From the NCBI RefSeq assembly GCF_018069705.1, contig NZ_CP072943.1, forward strand, positions 248,001 through 312,000: a stretch of 64,000 nucleotides of DNA, given 5' to 3'. The stretch comes from Aminithiophilus ramosus (GTDB lineage: Bacteria; Synergistota; Synergistia; Synergistales; Aminithiophilaceae). The translations under genes and the position numbers were made by a program. Positions within the stretch are counted from its first letter, which is position 1; each line of letters starts with the position of its first letter. Shown here piece by piece: positions 34,306 to 43,496 of the stretch. The notes beneath the pieces were generated by a model. It did not search any database. It saw only the letters and a list, made by a program, of their open reading frames with translations, and had not been told where the DNA came from.

Positions 34306-37012
34306 CGTCTTTTCCCTCCCGTCTCAGTTCGTCGCGGCGGCACAGGGAGCCGTAGGGGCAGCCCGGACAGGCCTTGCTGTCGTAGTCGGGGGGGAAACGC
34401 CCCGCGAGAACGGCCTCGGCCAGAGCCCCCAGAGCCGACCGGGCCTCTTCGAGGGCGCTGTCGAGATCTTTCCTGATCCCCCTGTCGAGCCGGACCGTTC
34501 CCCTGTGTCCCTCGGCCAGGGCTCCGACGAGCCTGCCGTCTCCGTGACAGGCGTAGACGTAGCCGGCGACGGACCGGCCCGCCTCGCGCAGGGCAAGGCC
34601 GTAAGCGGCGAGCTGAAGGGCCTTTTCGTAGCCGGAGGAACTTCCCAGCTTGTAGTCGAACAGCAGCAGAGCCCCGTCGTCGAGGCTGTCCGCCCTGTCG
34701 CAACGCCCGCGGAAGGTGACGCCTCCGATATTCAGGGGGGGGAGCGTCCACTCCCGCTCCATCGAGCGCCGTCGCGTCGCCAGGGAGCCCTCTTCCCCGT
34801 CGAGGCGCCGGGCCAGGGCCCGCAAACGTTCGGCCAGCTGGCCCCTCATGCGGGGGAAATCGGTCAGGCGGGAGGCCAGTTCGCCTCCCGCGGCGAGAAC
34901 CTCGTCGAAGAGGGCCGCCGTCGACCGCTCCAGAGGCCCCTCTACCTCCCACGCCCTCTGCCAGAGGCCGTGGAGGAAAGAGCCGATCTGGGCGGAGTCG
35001 AAGAGATCTCCGTCGGCGGAGGCGAGGTCCTGTCGGGCGTAGAGGAAGGGGCAGCGGCGGAAGCGGTCGAGGCCGCTGAGGGGGACCGAAGGAGGGGCGG
35101 ACAGGCAGGCGACGGGGCCCTCCCTCGGCCGCGACCAGGGCTCGTCCAGGATCTCGACGGCCTCGACGTAAGGCTCCCGGACCGAGAGAACGAGCCGCGA
35201 CAGAGGCAGCTCCGCCGTCGCTCCCTCGACGGCCCACCCCGAGTCCAGGGCGGGGGCCAGAAGGGGCGTCTCCTCCAGAGGGCGCCCCGAGTCGTCCTGG
35301 AGGGCCCGGCAGAGGAACACGTCGGGAGCCGAGGCGAGAAGGCGCCGAAAAAGTCCCTCCCGGGCCAGACGTCGGTCCGATGCCGTCGGCAGGTGGAGAG
35401 GTCCCAGATCTCCCTCGTCGTGGAGGGTCGATCGGAGACGGTCGGAGAGAAAGGGGCCTTCGCCGCTCTTCCCGGGCCAGCGGCGGTGATCGGTTCCGAG
35501 GAGGACCACCACTTCGGCCCTTTCGAGAACGGGAAGGTTGTCGTCGTAAAGGGAAAGGGCTTCGCGCAGCGGCAGAGGGGGCAGCAGGGAGGACTCCTGG
35601 GCCACGAGGTCCAGAAAGGTCCGGCCGTTCTCGCCGGAGAGCTCCATCCGGGACCACTCGGGCCGATCGTCGCCCGATCGGACGAGATCGAGGCGTCGCG
35701 TCAGCTCCTTCAGCGTGCCGTTGACGGACCGAGCCTCCTCGTCGAGCTCGATGTCGTCGCCGACAAGACGGGCCATCCGCTCCGGCGCGGCCAGGGTCTC
35801 GCCGAGGAAGCGGACCGTTTCGGCCAGAAGGGCCGTCGCCGTCGTTCCCCTCCCGACCGATTCGGCCAGAGAGGCCGCCGCCTCGAGGCAGAGCCGTCCG
35901 CGGCTTCCGTCGCCGAGGCTCTCGCGCCAGGCCTCGAGTCCCTGGGGGCGGCGGATGTCGACCGCCGAGGGGAGGTCTCCGGCGAGGAGGGGACTGGACA
36001 GGAGGAGGAGGGTCTCGTCGAAGGGCCAGCCGTCGCGGCCCCTTTCCAGAAGGTCTCGCAGGATCTTCCAGATCGTCCCTTCGGCCATGGCCCGACGACG
36101 GCGGCTCACGTAGGGGATGCGGTAGCGCCGCAGGGCCTCCTCGACGGTCGCCGTCCCGGAGACGACGGTTATGCCCCCCCAGCCGGGGAAGGGGCGGTCG
36201 GCGAAGGCCCCCTCTCCGGAGCTCCAGAGGGCCAGCTCTCGGCAGAGGAGCGTGGCCTCGAGGCGGTCGTCGCCGCCGAGGAGACGGTGGACTCGGGAGG
36301 GGGGCCCGTCGGCCTCCGTCCCCGACGATCGAAGGTCGGCGAGCTGGCCGGCCGCGTCGGGATAGCCCTCGAGACCCGTCAGGGGGTGGAAGAGCTCGAT
36401 CGTCACGTCCAGGGCCTGAAGGCGGCGGAGGAGGGAAAGCTGGCCGTGAGTCAGGCTCAGGAAGCCGACGAAGGAGAAGGTCTTCCGGCCCCAGCGCTCC
36501 AGAAAGGCCCTTCCCGACCGGGCCAGGACGGAGGCCGCCTCCGCCTCCAGGGCCGCCCCGTCGATGAGGGCACGCTCCCTCAGGGTCCTCCCGTAGCTCC
36601 CGTAGAGGCGGCAGAGCCGCCCCTCGCTGTCGCTCCTGGTGCAGGCCCCGCAGCTCTCCCGGCAGCCCAGGGCACGGGCGAACCGTTCCGGCGAGACCTC
36701 CTGGCGAATCAGCTCCCGGATGTCGTCGCCGAGGGGGACGAGGAAGGCTCCGGAAAGGCCGTCGGCCTCTTCGAGACCGCGAAGCAGAAGCCAGCGGTCG
36801 ATGGCGTCGACGATGGTTCTTTCGGGCCGGTCCGCCGCCCTGAAGATCTCGTCGCAGAGGCGGCGCCAGCTCCAGGGCGTCGTCTTGACGAACGTCTCCA
36901 GTCCCCGTCTTTCGGCCATGGAGGGCAGGATGAAGAGGGTCTCCTCCTCTTCGCCTCGAAGGAGGGAAGCCAGATCGTCGAGGGTTCTGTAGCCCTTCAG
37001 ATGAAGTGTCAT
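34295..37012 (-). CDS. addB: AddB-like helicase-nuclease subunit
   Basis: A 905-residue partner of AddA. The N-terminal part is a degenerate UvrD-like fold with no clear Walker A; the C-terminal ~300 residues form a PD-(D/E)XK nuclease (GVTFRGRCDRADSLDDGALL, then LFDYKLG and LQLAAYGLALREAG). The Fe-S cysteines are visible: FRRCPFLYARQD and, near the end, ACPGCPYGSLCRR (Cx2Cx5C). The start ATG is preceded by GGAGGTGA. It lies upstream of and overlaps addA, the usual order. It is shorter than the ~1,150 residues of the Bacillus protein. Confidence 0.85.
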   Translation of the reverse strand: MTLHLKGYRTLDDLASLLRGEEEETLFILPSMAERRGLETFVKTTPWSWRRLCDEIFRAADRPERTIVDAIDRWLLLRGLEEADGLSGAFLVPLGDDIRELIRQEVSPERFARALGCRESCGACTRSDSEGRLCRLYGSYGRTLRERALIDGAALEAEAASVLARSGRAFLERWGRKTFSFVGFLSLTHGQLSLLRRLQALDVTIELFHPLTGLEGYPDAAGQLADLRSSGTEADGPPSRVHRLLGGDDRLEATLLCRELALWSSGEGAFADRPFPGWGGITVVSGTATVEEALRRYRIPYVSRRRRAMAEGTIWKILRDLLERGRDGWPFDETLLLLSSPLLAGDLPSAVDIRRPQGLEAWRESLGDGSRGRLCLEAAASLAESVGRGTTATALLAETVRFLGETLAAPERMARLVGDDIELDEEARSVNGTLKELTRRLDLVRSGDDRPEWSRMELSGENGRTFLDLVAQESSLLPPLPLREALSLYDDNLPVLERAEVVVLLGTDHRRWPGKSGEGPFLSDRLRSTLHDEGDLGPLHLPTASDRRLAREGLFRRLLASAPDVFLCRALQDDSGRPLEETPLLAPALDSGWAVEGATAELPLSRLVLSVREPYVEAVEILDEPWSRPREGPVACLSAPPSVPLSGLDRFRRCPFLYARQDLASADGDLFDSAQIGSFLHGLWQRAWEVEGPLERSTAALFDEVLAAGGELASRLTDFPRMRGQLAERLRALARRLDGEEGSLATRRRSMEREWTLPPLNIGGVTFRGRCDRADSLDDGALLLFDYKLGSSSGYEKALQLAAYGLALREAGRSVAGYVYACHGDGRLVGALAEGHRGTVRLDRGIRKDLDSALEEARSALGALAEAVLAGRFPPDYDSKACPGCPYGSLCRRDELRREGKDDDD

Positions 37013-37324
37013 CGCTCACCTCCGCTGTCCGGGGCCTTGCCCGTTTCCGGTCCCTCCGTAGCGCGGCTGAGGGCCTTCTGCAGAGACAAAAGCCGATTCT
37101 CCCGATGTGCAATTTAAGGTTAACCCCCTTTCCCGTCAAGCCTCCACGCCGATGGACAGAGAGGGCCTGCGATGGCACAATGAAAGAAGTTTCCTCCTGA
37201 AGCGCGAGGGGGGATGTCGGCAGGGAAGGCCGGAAGAAGGGGGCCCTCGGCGTCCCCCCTCTTCCCTTCGTGAAGGCGGTTGCAGGACCTCGTCGCCGAC
37301 GATTCCGAGAGAGGACGGTGTGGG

Positions 37325-39679
37325 ATGAGGCAGGCAAAGAAGGCGCTGTTGACCGTTCTCGTCCTGGGATCTCTGCTCTCGGTCTTTGCCGGTCCCCTTG
37401 CCGCCGAGCCCGTCGCCTTCCCGTCGCTGGAGGCCCTCGAACCTCTCGTGGGAGAGGGGCCGGAGCTCCTGGAGGCCCTGGCCGCTATGGAACGGGACGA
37501 ACATCTCCGGAACCTCCAGAGTCAGCGCCAGGGACCTAAGGCCTTCGGCGCCCTGGCCTACGGCTACAGCGACGAGCCCGTCAACGCCACCTCGGAGGAG
37601 AGCCTCTCCTACGGCAACGTCTCGGCTCGGGCCGGCGTCTCCTTCCCTCTCCTGGGAACGTGGAGCCGGGAGAAGATCGAGGTCCTCCTGGCCGAGCTGA
37701 ACCTTCTCGGCGGACGGGCCCTGGCCGAGGCGACGGCGGAGCGGAATCTGACGGCCCTCCGCAAGGCCTATGCCCTCCTCTGGATCGAGGGGCGCCGGGG
37801 CGAGATGATCGAGGCCTTCCTCGCCGACGAGGCCGAGACGGAGCGCCTTCTGGCCGAGCGGGTCAGCCGGGGCTTCCTGCTCGAGCGGGACCGTCTGGAA
37901 TTCCTCTCGGCCTTCGACATCGCCAGAAGGGATCTCGTCGAGTCGAAGCTCCGACGCACTCAGGCCCTCCAGGCCCTGCGCCTCGCCACGGGGCGCTCCT
38001 GGGAGGGCATCCCCGCCTCGCCGCCCTACCTTCCGGGACCCATCGAAGACGGCGAGACCCTGCTGGACCACGTCGCCGATCTGGCCGATCTGCGCTACCG
38101 CCGGGACTTCCTGGAGCTGAGGCGGCGCCTCTTCGAGACGACGGGTCGCATCGATCGAGAGGGAACCGTCGACATCGGCGTGACGGCCGGCCGGGACTTC
38201 CCCGGCTCGACGGGGACGGGGCTCTACCTCTCCTTCTCTTTGAGGGAGCCCTTCGGGACCCTCGGGGCCCGTGAGGACGAGGCCCGCCTCGCCGCCAGCG
38301 CCGACCTCGAGCGGGAGCGCCGTTCGGCCGTCGTGGCCCGGATCCGCGTCGAGGGGGAACTGATGGAAGCCCTCGTCCTGCGCGAATACGCCCTGGCCTC
38401 GATCGAGGCCGGAGAGCGTCGACTCGATGCGGCCTGGGAGGCCCTGCGCGTCGACACGCTGCGGCACGGGGCTCTGGCCGGGGAGACCTTGGAAAAACTT
38501 CAGCAGAGCCGTTACGGCTACTTCCGCGTCGCCCTCGATCTCCTCTCGGCCCAGTCGCTTCTCCTCCAGACCGAGGCCGAGCTCGTCCGCTTCGCCTTCC
38601 CCGAAGGAGGGCCTCCGCCGCAAAGCCGGCTTCTTCCTCGGTCCCTGACCCTGTCACGGCCCCTTCTCGATCCCTCCTGGCTCGCGGGGAGCCCTTTCCC
38701 CGACAGCCCCCTTTCTCGGGCCGAGGGACCCTCCCTCGCTCCGCCGTCTCCCGGGACGGTCCCTTCCGTCGCGGCGAGCCCCTCTCTTCCGCCGCCCGCC
38801 CTTTCCGGAGGAGGACCTTCCCGTCCGGAGCCTTCGCCCGCTGTCGCGGAGGGACGTCCGGAGCCCCTGCCCCCCCGGGCCGCCTCGGCGAGCCCCGGCC
38901 GCAAGGAGCCCCTGGACACGGGGCTGACGGCCTACGTCTGGGACGCCTCTTCCTTCCTCGACAGCGCCTGCCGCGCCGCGGCGCTGGAGCGGTTCCGGAA
39001 CGAGGGCTTCTCCCGGATGCTGCTTTCCTTCGATGCCGCGCAGATCGCCTCGTTCCGCACCGAAGGGGGACGCAGAAGCCTGGAGGCCTTCCTCTCCGCC
39101 GCCCGATCGCAGGGGCTGACCGTCGACCTCCTCCTGGGCGATCCGGCCTGGATCCTGCCCGAACACCGTCAGGGGCTGGTCCGCCTCGTCCGCGAGCTGG
39201 AGCCCTTCCCCTTCCGCGGACTCCATCTCGACCTCGAGCCCGATTCCCTTCCCGGCGCCGCGGAAAAACGTCTGGAGCTCGCCGCCGAGCTGGTCAGGAC
39301 GCTGGAGATCGTCCGGACCCAGACGGATCGCCCCCTGGCCCTTTCCGTCCATCCCCGCGAGCTTGAGGGGGAGCTGGGCGATGTCGTCGGGCCCGGGCTG
39401 GAGAGGATCCCCGTAGAGGAGGTGGCCGTCATGATCTACTCGACCCGCGTCGAGGCCGTTCTGGAGCGATTCGAGAGGCTTCGCCGAAAACATCCGGGAC
39501 TGAATCTGGCCCTGGCTCAGAGCGTCGAGTCCCTCCTCTCCCCTCAGGAGAGCTACGGGGCCTACGGAAGGGAGGCCTTCCGCGCCCGAGCGGCCTACCT
39601 CGCCGAGCGCCTCGGCCGAGAGGGAGCGGCCGCCATCGTCGTCCAGGCCTGGAAGGACTATGAGGAGATGAGGCCGTGA
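37325..39679 (+). CDS. TolC-like outer-membrane channel fused to a glycosidase-like domain
   Basis: A 784-residue exported protein, first gene of the polysaccharide locus. After a signal peptide (LTVLVLGSLLSVFAGPLAAE), residues ~25-430 look like an outer-membrane efflux protein: long helices with repeated AEL/LEA heptads and short strand segments (VSARAGVSFPLLGTWSREK; VDIGVTAGRDFP). A Pro/Ser-rich linker of ~100 residues follows, then a C-terminal ~250-residue TIM-barrel-like domain (GLTAYVWDASSFL, FRGLHLDLEPDSL with an acidic strand end, PLALSVHPRELEG, VAVMIYSTR) like glycoside-hydrolase-type barrels. I infer a channel that also trims or binds the exported polymer. The GTGA stop overlap links it to the next gene. 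Confidence 0.7.
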   Translation: MRQAKKALLTVLVLGSLLSVFAGPLAAEPVAFPSLEALEPLVGEGPELLEALAAMERDEHLRNLQSQRQGPKAFGALAYGYSDEPVNATSEESLSYGNVSARAGVSFPLLGTWSREKIEVLLAELNLLGGRALAEATAERNLTALRKAYALLWIEGRRGEMIEAFLADEAETERLLAERVSRGFLLERDRLEFLSAFDIARRDLVESKLRRTQALQALRLATGRSWEGIPASPPYLPGPIEDGETLLDHVADLADLRYRRDFLELRRRLFETTGRIDREGTVDIGVTAGRDFPGSTGTGLYLSFSLREPFGTLGAREDEARLAASADLERERRSAVVARIRVEGELMEALVLREYALASIEAGERRLDAAWEALRVDTLRHGALAGETLEKLQQSRYGYFRVALDLLSAQSLLLQTEAELVRFAFPEGGPPPQSRLLPRSLTLSRPLLDPSWLAGSPFPDSPLSRAEGPSLAPPSPGTVPSVAASPSLPPPALSGGGPSRPEPSPAVAEGRPEPLPPRAASASPGRKEPLDTGLTAYVWDASSFLDSACRAAALERFRNEGFSRMLLSFDAAQIASFRTEGGRRSLEAFLSAARSQGLTVDLLLGDPAWILPEHRQGLVRLVRELEPFPFRGLHLDLEPDSLPGAAEKRLELAAELVRTLEIVRTQTDRPLALSVHPRELEGELGDVVGPGLERIPVEEVAVMIYSTRVEAVLERFERLRRKHPGLNLALAQSVESLLSPQESYGAYGREAFRARAAYLAERLGREGAAAIVVQAWKDYEEMRP

Positions 39680-40749
39680 AGATCCGCTTCAACACTCCCG
39701 AGGGCAAGGCCGCCGACGTCCGGGCGGGTGTCCGCGTCCCCTACGCTCCGGCCAAACGGGCCTTTCCCCGCTGGCGCTGGTACCTCGTCGTCCTCCTCGT
39801 GACCAGTCCCCTCCTGTTTTTCCTCTCCAAAGTGGCCATCGGCTGGCTCATGGCCAGCTCCCCCGGCGTCGTCTACATGGAGCGTCTTTCCGTCAACAGC
39901 CCCCGGCCCGCCGTCATCGAAAACCTTTCCTTCGGGCGGGGCGACTTCGTCGAGGCCGGAAAACCGCTCCTCCGCCTCTCCGACGCCTCGCTGGAACTGC
40001 TTCGCGCCCCTCTCGAGGCCGAGCGTCGGGCCCTGCTCCTCCAGAGCCCCCAGTCCAATCCCGTCTCGGCCCAGCGCCGCGCCCTGGTTCTGGCGCAGGA
40101 GGTGACGGACTACGAGGCCCGCCGCCTTGGGATCATCGAGGAACTTTTCCGCAAAGGGGCGGCCACGAGGGCGGAAGTGGACGAGGCCGCAGGGAGGGTC
40201 CAGCGGGCCAGGGCCGATCAGATCCGCTCCGGAGCCGATCTCGAAGAGGCCCAACGGATTTTTGTCGACCCCAACGTCCCCGTCCGGCTCGCCCAGATCG
40301 AGGCGGAACTGAAGTCGCTGACCGAAGGGAAGGGCCCCCTCGAGATCAGGAGCCCCATCTCGGGGCAGATCCTGGAGCTTTTCGTCGGGCCCGGCGAGGC
40401 CGTCGGCCAGGGGACGCCTCTGGCCCTCATCGCCGACCCGGAGCGCGTCTGCCTGATCACCTTCGTCGCCGCCAAGGACATGCGTTTCGTCGAGCCCGGC
40501 AGGGACGTCCGGGTCCGCTTCCCCGACGGAACCCTGATGGCGGCCTCCGTCGACGGTTCCCCCCTCCTGGCCGAGCCGACGCCCCTCTCCCTGGCCGGAC
40601 CTCTGGCCGATGCCGGGCCGGCCCTCAAGGTACGCCTCCTCCCCGGAGAGCCGCTGAAGGGGGCCTACCGCGTCGAGGGCCTTCCCGTGACGGTCTACTG
40701 GGGACAGCGCAGGCCCTGGCACGGACGCCTGCCGGAGAAGGAGGAGTAG
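39676..40749 (+). CDS. HlyD/Alg44-like periplasmic adaptor
   Basis: A 357-residue membrane-fusion protein with a cytoplasmic N-terminus (~30 residues), one membrane helix (RWYLVVLLVTSPLLFFLSK), a lipoyl half-motif (VIENLSFGRGDFVEAGKPLL), a coiled-coil hairpin of ~150 residues and the second half (IRSPISGQILELFVGPGEAV). It would bridge an inner-membrane synthase and the outer-membrane channel encoded just upstream, as Alg44-like adaptors do. No PilZ domain is visible, so c-di-GMP sensing, if any, lies elsewhere. The start GTG 39676 overlaps the channel gene's TGA. Confidence 0.8.
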   Translation: MKIRFNTPEGKAADVRAGVRVPYAPAKRAFPRWRWYLVVLLVTSPLLFFLSKVAIGWLMASSPGVVYMERLSVNSPRPAVIENLSFGRGDFVEAGKPLLRLSDASLELLRAPLEAERRALLLQSPQSNPVSAQRRALVLAQEVTDYEARRLGIIEELFRKGAATRAEVDEAAGRVQRARADQIRSGADLEEAQRIFVDPNVPVRLAQIEAELKSLTEGKGPLEIRSPISGQILELFVGPGEAVGQGTPLALIADPERVCLITFVAAKDMRFVEPGRDVRVRFPDGTLMAASVDGSPLLAEPTPLSLAGPLADAGPALKVRLLPGEPLKGAYRVEGLPVTVYWGQRRPWHGRLPEKEE

Positions 40750-40752
40750 GGA

Positions 40753-42147
40753 ATGGAGCCGCTCAACGTCGTCCGATTCCGTCTTCGAGGCGAGACCTTT
40801 TTCCCTGACCGCCCCTTTATCCGGGACATCGCCTCCCTGGACGAGCTGGAAACCGTCGCCGCCGATGCAGACCTCTTCCTCGTCGACGGAGAGGGTCCCC
40901 TGGCCGACGGCCGCGCCTTCCTGCGCCGATGCCGTTCCCACCCCGAGAGCTGCGCCAAGCCTCTCTTCCTGCCCACCTCCCTCGGCGAGGAGGAGGACCT
41001 TTTCGCCGACGGCGTCGTCGAGTCCCTCGACGACGCGCTGCGCCGGGGGAGGGAGATGAGAGACCGCCTCGCCCAGGTCAACGGCCCGGCCCTTCGGGAG
41101 TCCAAGGACTTCCGCCTTCTGGCCTACCTCTTCGCGCGCATGGACGGCGAACTGGAACCCCATCGCTACCCCTTCACGCCCCGCGTTTACGGCTATCCCG
41201 TCGCCGAGATCCTGGCCGGAGACGACGGCGATACCTTCTTCTGGCTTCAGTCTCTGAAGGAACGGGGCCTTCTGGCCAGGGGGACGCTGACGGACCGGAT
41301 CCGCCTCTGTCCCCGCTGCGACTGTTCCCACCTGAACTACATCGACGTCTGTCCCAACTGCGGCAGCATCGACATCACCCGCAAGGAATTCATCCACTGC
41401 TTCACCTGCGGCCGCGTCGGTCCCACAGAGGATTTCATCCAGGAAAATCAGATGCGCTGCCCCTTCTGCAGCACCCGGCTGCGCCATCTGGGATCGGATT
41501 ACGACCACCCCCTGGAGAGTTATCGCTGCAACGACTGCGGTCATCGCTTCGTCGAGGCCGACGTCGTCGCCGACTGTTTCTGCTGCCGCACCCGGTCCCG
41601 TCCCGACGAGCTCGTCGTCAAAACCGTCTGCGGCTACCGCATCAGCGAGGCGGGAAAGACATCGGCCCGAGTGGGGAGCCTGGAGGATGTCTATGCCCTT
41701 CTCGACAGCCTCAACTACGTCGTCCCGGCCTACTTCAACCAGCTGCTGAACTGGTCCCTCCTCCTCAACCGGCGCTACAGCGACGAGAGCTTCTCCCTCA
41801 TCGCCATGCGTCTGGCCAATCTGCCCGAGCTTTCGGAGAGGTTGGGCCGCCAGAAGGCGACGCAGCTCGTCGACGCCCTGGCCGGTCGCCTGCGCCAGAT
41901 GGTCCGCAGCACCGACGTGACGACGCGGACGGCCCTGTCGACGCTCTGGCTGTTCCTCCCCAGGACCGACGCCGCCGGAGCGGCGATTCTGGCAGGCAGG
42001 ATCAAGGAGCTGGAGAGGCTCGCCGCCGAGGGCTCCGAGGCCCTTCTCGACTTCCGCGTCCGCGCCTTTTCCTCCCCCGACGACGTCGCCGAAGGCGACG
42101 ACGCCGGGAGGATCCTGGCCCGGATGGCCGGAGAGCTCGAGGCGTGA
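40753..42147 (+). CDS. Zinc-ribbon (TackOD1-like) protein with degenerate GGDEF domain
   Basis: A 464-residue cytoplasmic protein. Residues ~1-115 form a receiver-like alpha/beta region. Residues ~186-280 contain a run of CxxC ribbons (CPRCDC, CPNCGS, CFTCGR, CPFCST, CNDCGH, CFCCRTR) matching my recollection of TackOD1 metal-binding domains. The C-terminal ~150 residues have GGDEF topology (FSLIAMRLANLPELSERLG, then WLFLPRTDAAGAA), but the GGDEF signature is ALSTL, so it cannot make c-di-GMP. Five residues before it, R385-S-T-D388 keeps the RxxD inhibitory-site motif. I infer a c-di-GMP receptor, as for PelD. AAGGAGGAG lies upstream. Confidence 0.7.
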   Translation: MEPLNVVRFRLRGETFFPDRPFIRDIASLDELETVAADADLFLVDGEGPLADGRAFLRRCRSHPESCAKPLFLPTSLGEEEDLFADGVVESLDDALRRGREMRDRLAQVNGPALRESKDFRLLAYLFARMDGELEPHRYPFTPRVYGYPVAEILAGDDGDTFFWLQSLKERGLLARGTLTDRIRLCPRCDCSHLNYIDVCPNCGSIDITRKEFIHCFTCGRVGPTEDFIQENQMRCPFCSTRLRHLGSDYDHPLESYRCNDCGHRFVEADVVADCFCCRTRSRPDELVVKTVCGYRISEAGKTSARVGSLEDVYALLDSLNYVVPAYFNQLLNWSLLLNRRYSDESFSLIAMRLANLPELSERLGRQKATQLVDALAGRLRQMVRSTDVTTRTALSTLWLFLPRTDAAGAAILAGRIKELERLAAEGSEALLDFRVRAFSSPDDVAEGDDAGRILARMAGELEA

Positions 42148-43484
42148 GGGATCTGGCCGCGGTGTTTTCGCGCCTTTTTTGCCTTTTCGCCGGCGATCCT
42201 CTCCTGTCACGGGCCTGGGAGATCGCCTTCCGCTTCGTCCCCTTCGTCCTCTTCTTCGAGCTGCCCCTCTATCTCCTCGTCATCCTCGGCGTCCTCCGCC
42301 ACGGCCTGGCGCGGATGAACGAGCTTCCCTGGCGGAGCGGGTACTACCCCTCCGTCTCCTGCATCGTCACCTGCTACAGCGAGGGCGAGGCCGTGGCGCA
42401 GACGATCCGATCCCTGGCCGAACAGATCTACCCCGGCCCGATCCAGATCCTTCCCGTCATCGACGGGGCGGCCCGAAACGGCGGGACCTATCGTGCCGCC
42501 AGGGCCATGGAGCCCGTCGTGGCGGCCATGAAAAACCGGACCCTCCAGGTCATCCCCAAGTGGCAGAGGGGGGGACGGGTCTCGGCCCTCAATACGGCAC
42601 GTAACTTCGCCGACGGCGAAATCGTCATGGCCCTCGACGGCGACACCTCCTTCGACAACGACATGGTCGAGCGGGCCACGCGCCACTTCGAGGATCGGCG
42701 CGTCGTCGCCGTCTCGGGCTGCCTGCGCGTCCGCAATGTCCGCGCCAGCCTGGCCACCCGCCTCCAGGCCATCGAGTACTTCCTCTCGATCCAGGCCAGC
42801 AAGACGGGCCTGAGCGCCTTCAACGTCGTCAACAACATCTCCGGCGCCTTCGGCGTCTTCCGGCGGACCGTCCTCGACGCCGTGCGGGGATGGGACGCGG
42901 GAACGGCCGAGGATCTGGACATGACGCTGCGGATCAAAAACTACTTCGCCCGTCAGGGCGGCAATTTCCGCATCGTCTTCGACCCCGAGGCCCTGGGGTT
43001 CACCGACGTGCCCGAGACCTTCCGGGGCTTCTTCCTCCAGCGCCTACGCTGGGACGGAGACCTCTCCTACCTCTACTTCCGCAAGCACTGGCGCTCCTTC
43101 TCTCCCCACCTCGTGGGCTGGAAGAACTTCTTCCTCATGATCTGGACGGGGCTGCTCTTCCAGATCGTCATGCCTCTGGTCATCATCCTCTACACGGTCT
43201 ACCTCCTCGCCGTCTACCCGCCCCTCTTCGTCCTCTCCGTCCTGGCCCTCATCTACCTCTTCTACCTCGTCATGACCTTCCTGCTCTACGTTCCCTTCGT
43301 CGTCCTCCTCTCGGAGCGTCCCCGCGAGGACTTTTCCCTCCTGCCCTGGATCGTCCTGACCCCTCTTTTCGCCTTCGCCGGTCGCATCAACAACGCCTTC
43401 GCCACCTTATGGGAGCTTTTGGGCCGGGGCCACGAGGACACGTCCATGGCCCCCTGGTGGACGACGCGCAAGAGCAAGTTCTGA
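42144..43484 (+). CDS. Processive family-2 glycosyltransferase (polysaccharide synthase)
   Basis: A 446-residue inner-membrane synthase. One or two N-terminal membrane helices precede a GT2 domain (YYPSVSCIVTCYSEGEAVAQ) with the UDP-sugar DxD in LDGDTSFDND (residue ~165), the catalytic-base motif TAEDLDMTLR (~255) and the processive QxxRW in LQRLRWDGD (~300). About four C-terminal membrane helices follow, the set found in BcsA, PgaC and HasA-like synthases. No PilZ domain follows, unlike BcsA, so regulation may come from the RxxD protein upstream. GTG 42144 overlaps that gene's TGA. The sugar cannot be predicted. Confidence 0.88.
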   Translation: MRDLAAVFSRLFCLFAGDPLLSRAWEIAFRFVPFVLFFELPLYLLVILGVLRHGLARMNELPWRSGYYPSVSCIVTCYSEGEAVAQTIRSLAEQIYPGPIQILPVIDGAARNGGTYRAARAMEPVVAAMKNRTLQVIPKWQRGGRVSALNTARNFADGEIVMALDGDTSFDNDMVERATRHFEDRRVVAVSGCLRVRNVRASLATRLQAIEYFLSIQASKTGLSAFNVVNNISGAFGVFRRTVLDAVRGWDAGTAEDLDMTLRIKNYFARQGGNFRIVFDPEALGFTDVPETFRGFFLQRLRWDGDLSYLYFRKHWRSFSPHLVGWKNFFLMIWTGLLFQIVMPLVIILYTVYLLAVYPPLFVLSVLALIYLFYLVMTFLLYVPFVVLLSERPREDFSLLPWIVLTPLFAFAGRINNAFATLWELLGRGHEDTSMAPWWTTRKSKF

Positions 43485-43496
43485 GGCCGGAGGCGC

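Noticed and set aside
34505-37117. 870-codon plus-strand frame antisense to addB
   Set aside because: Same shadow effect; no start context or recognisable domain.
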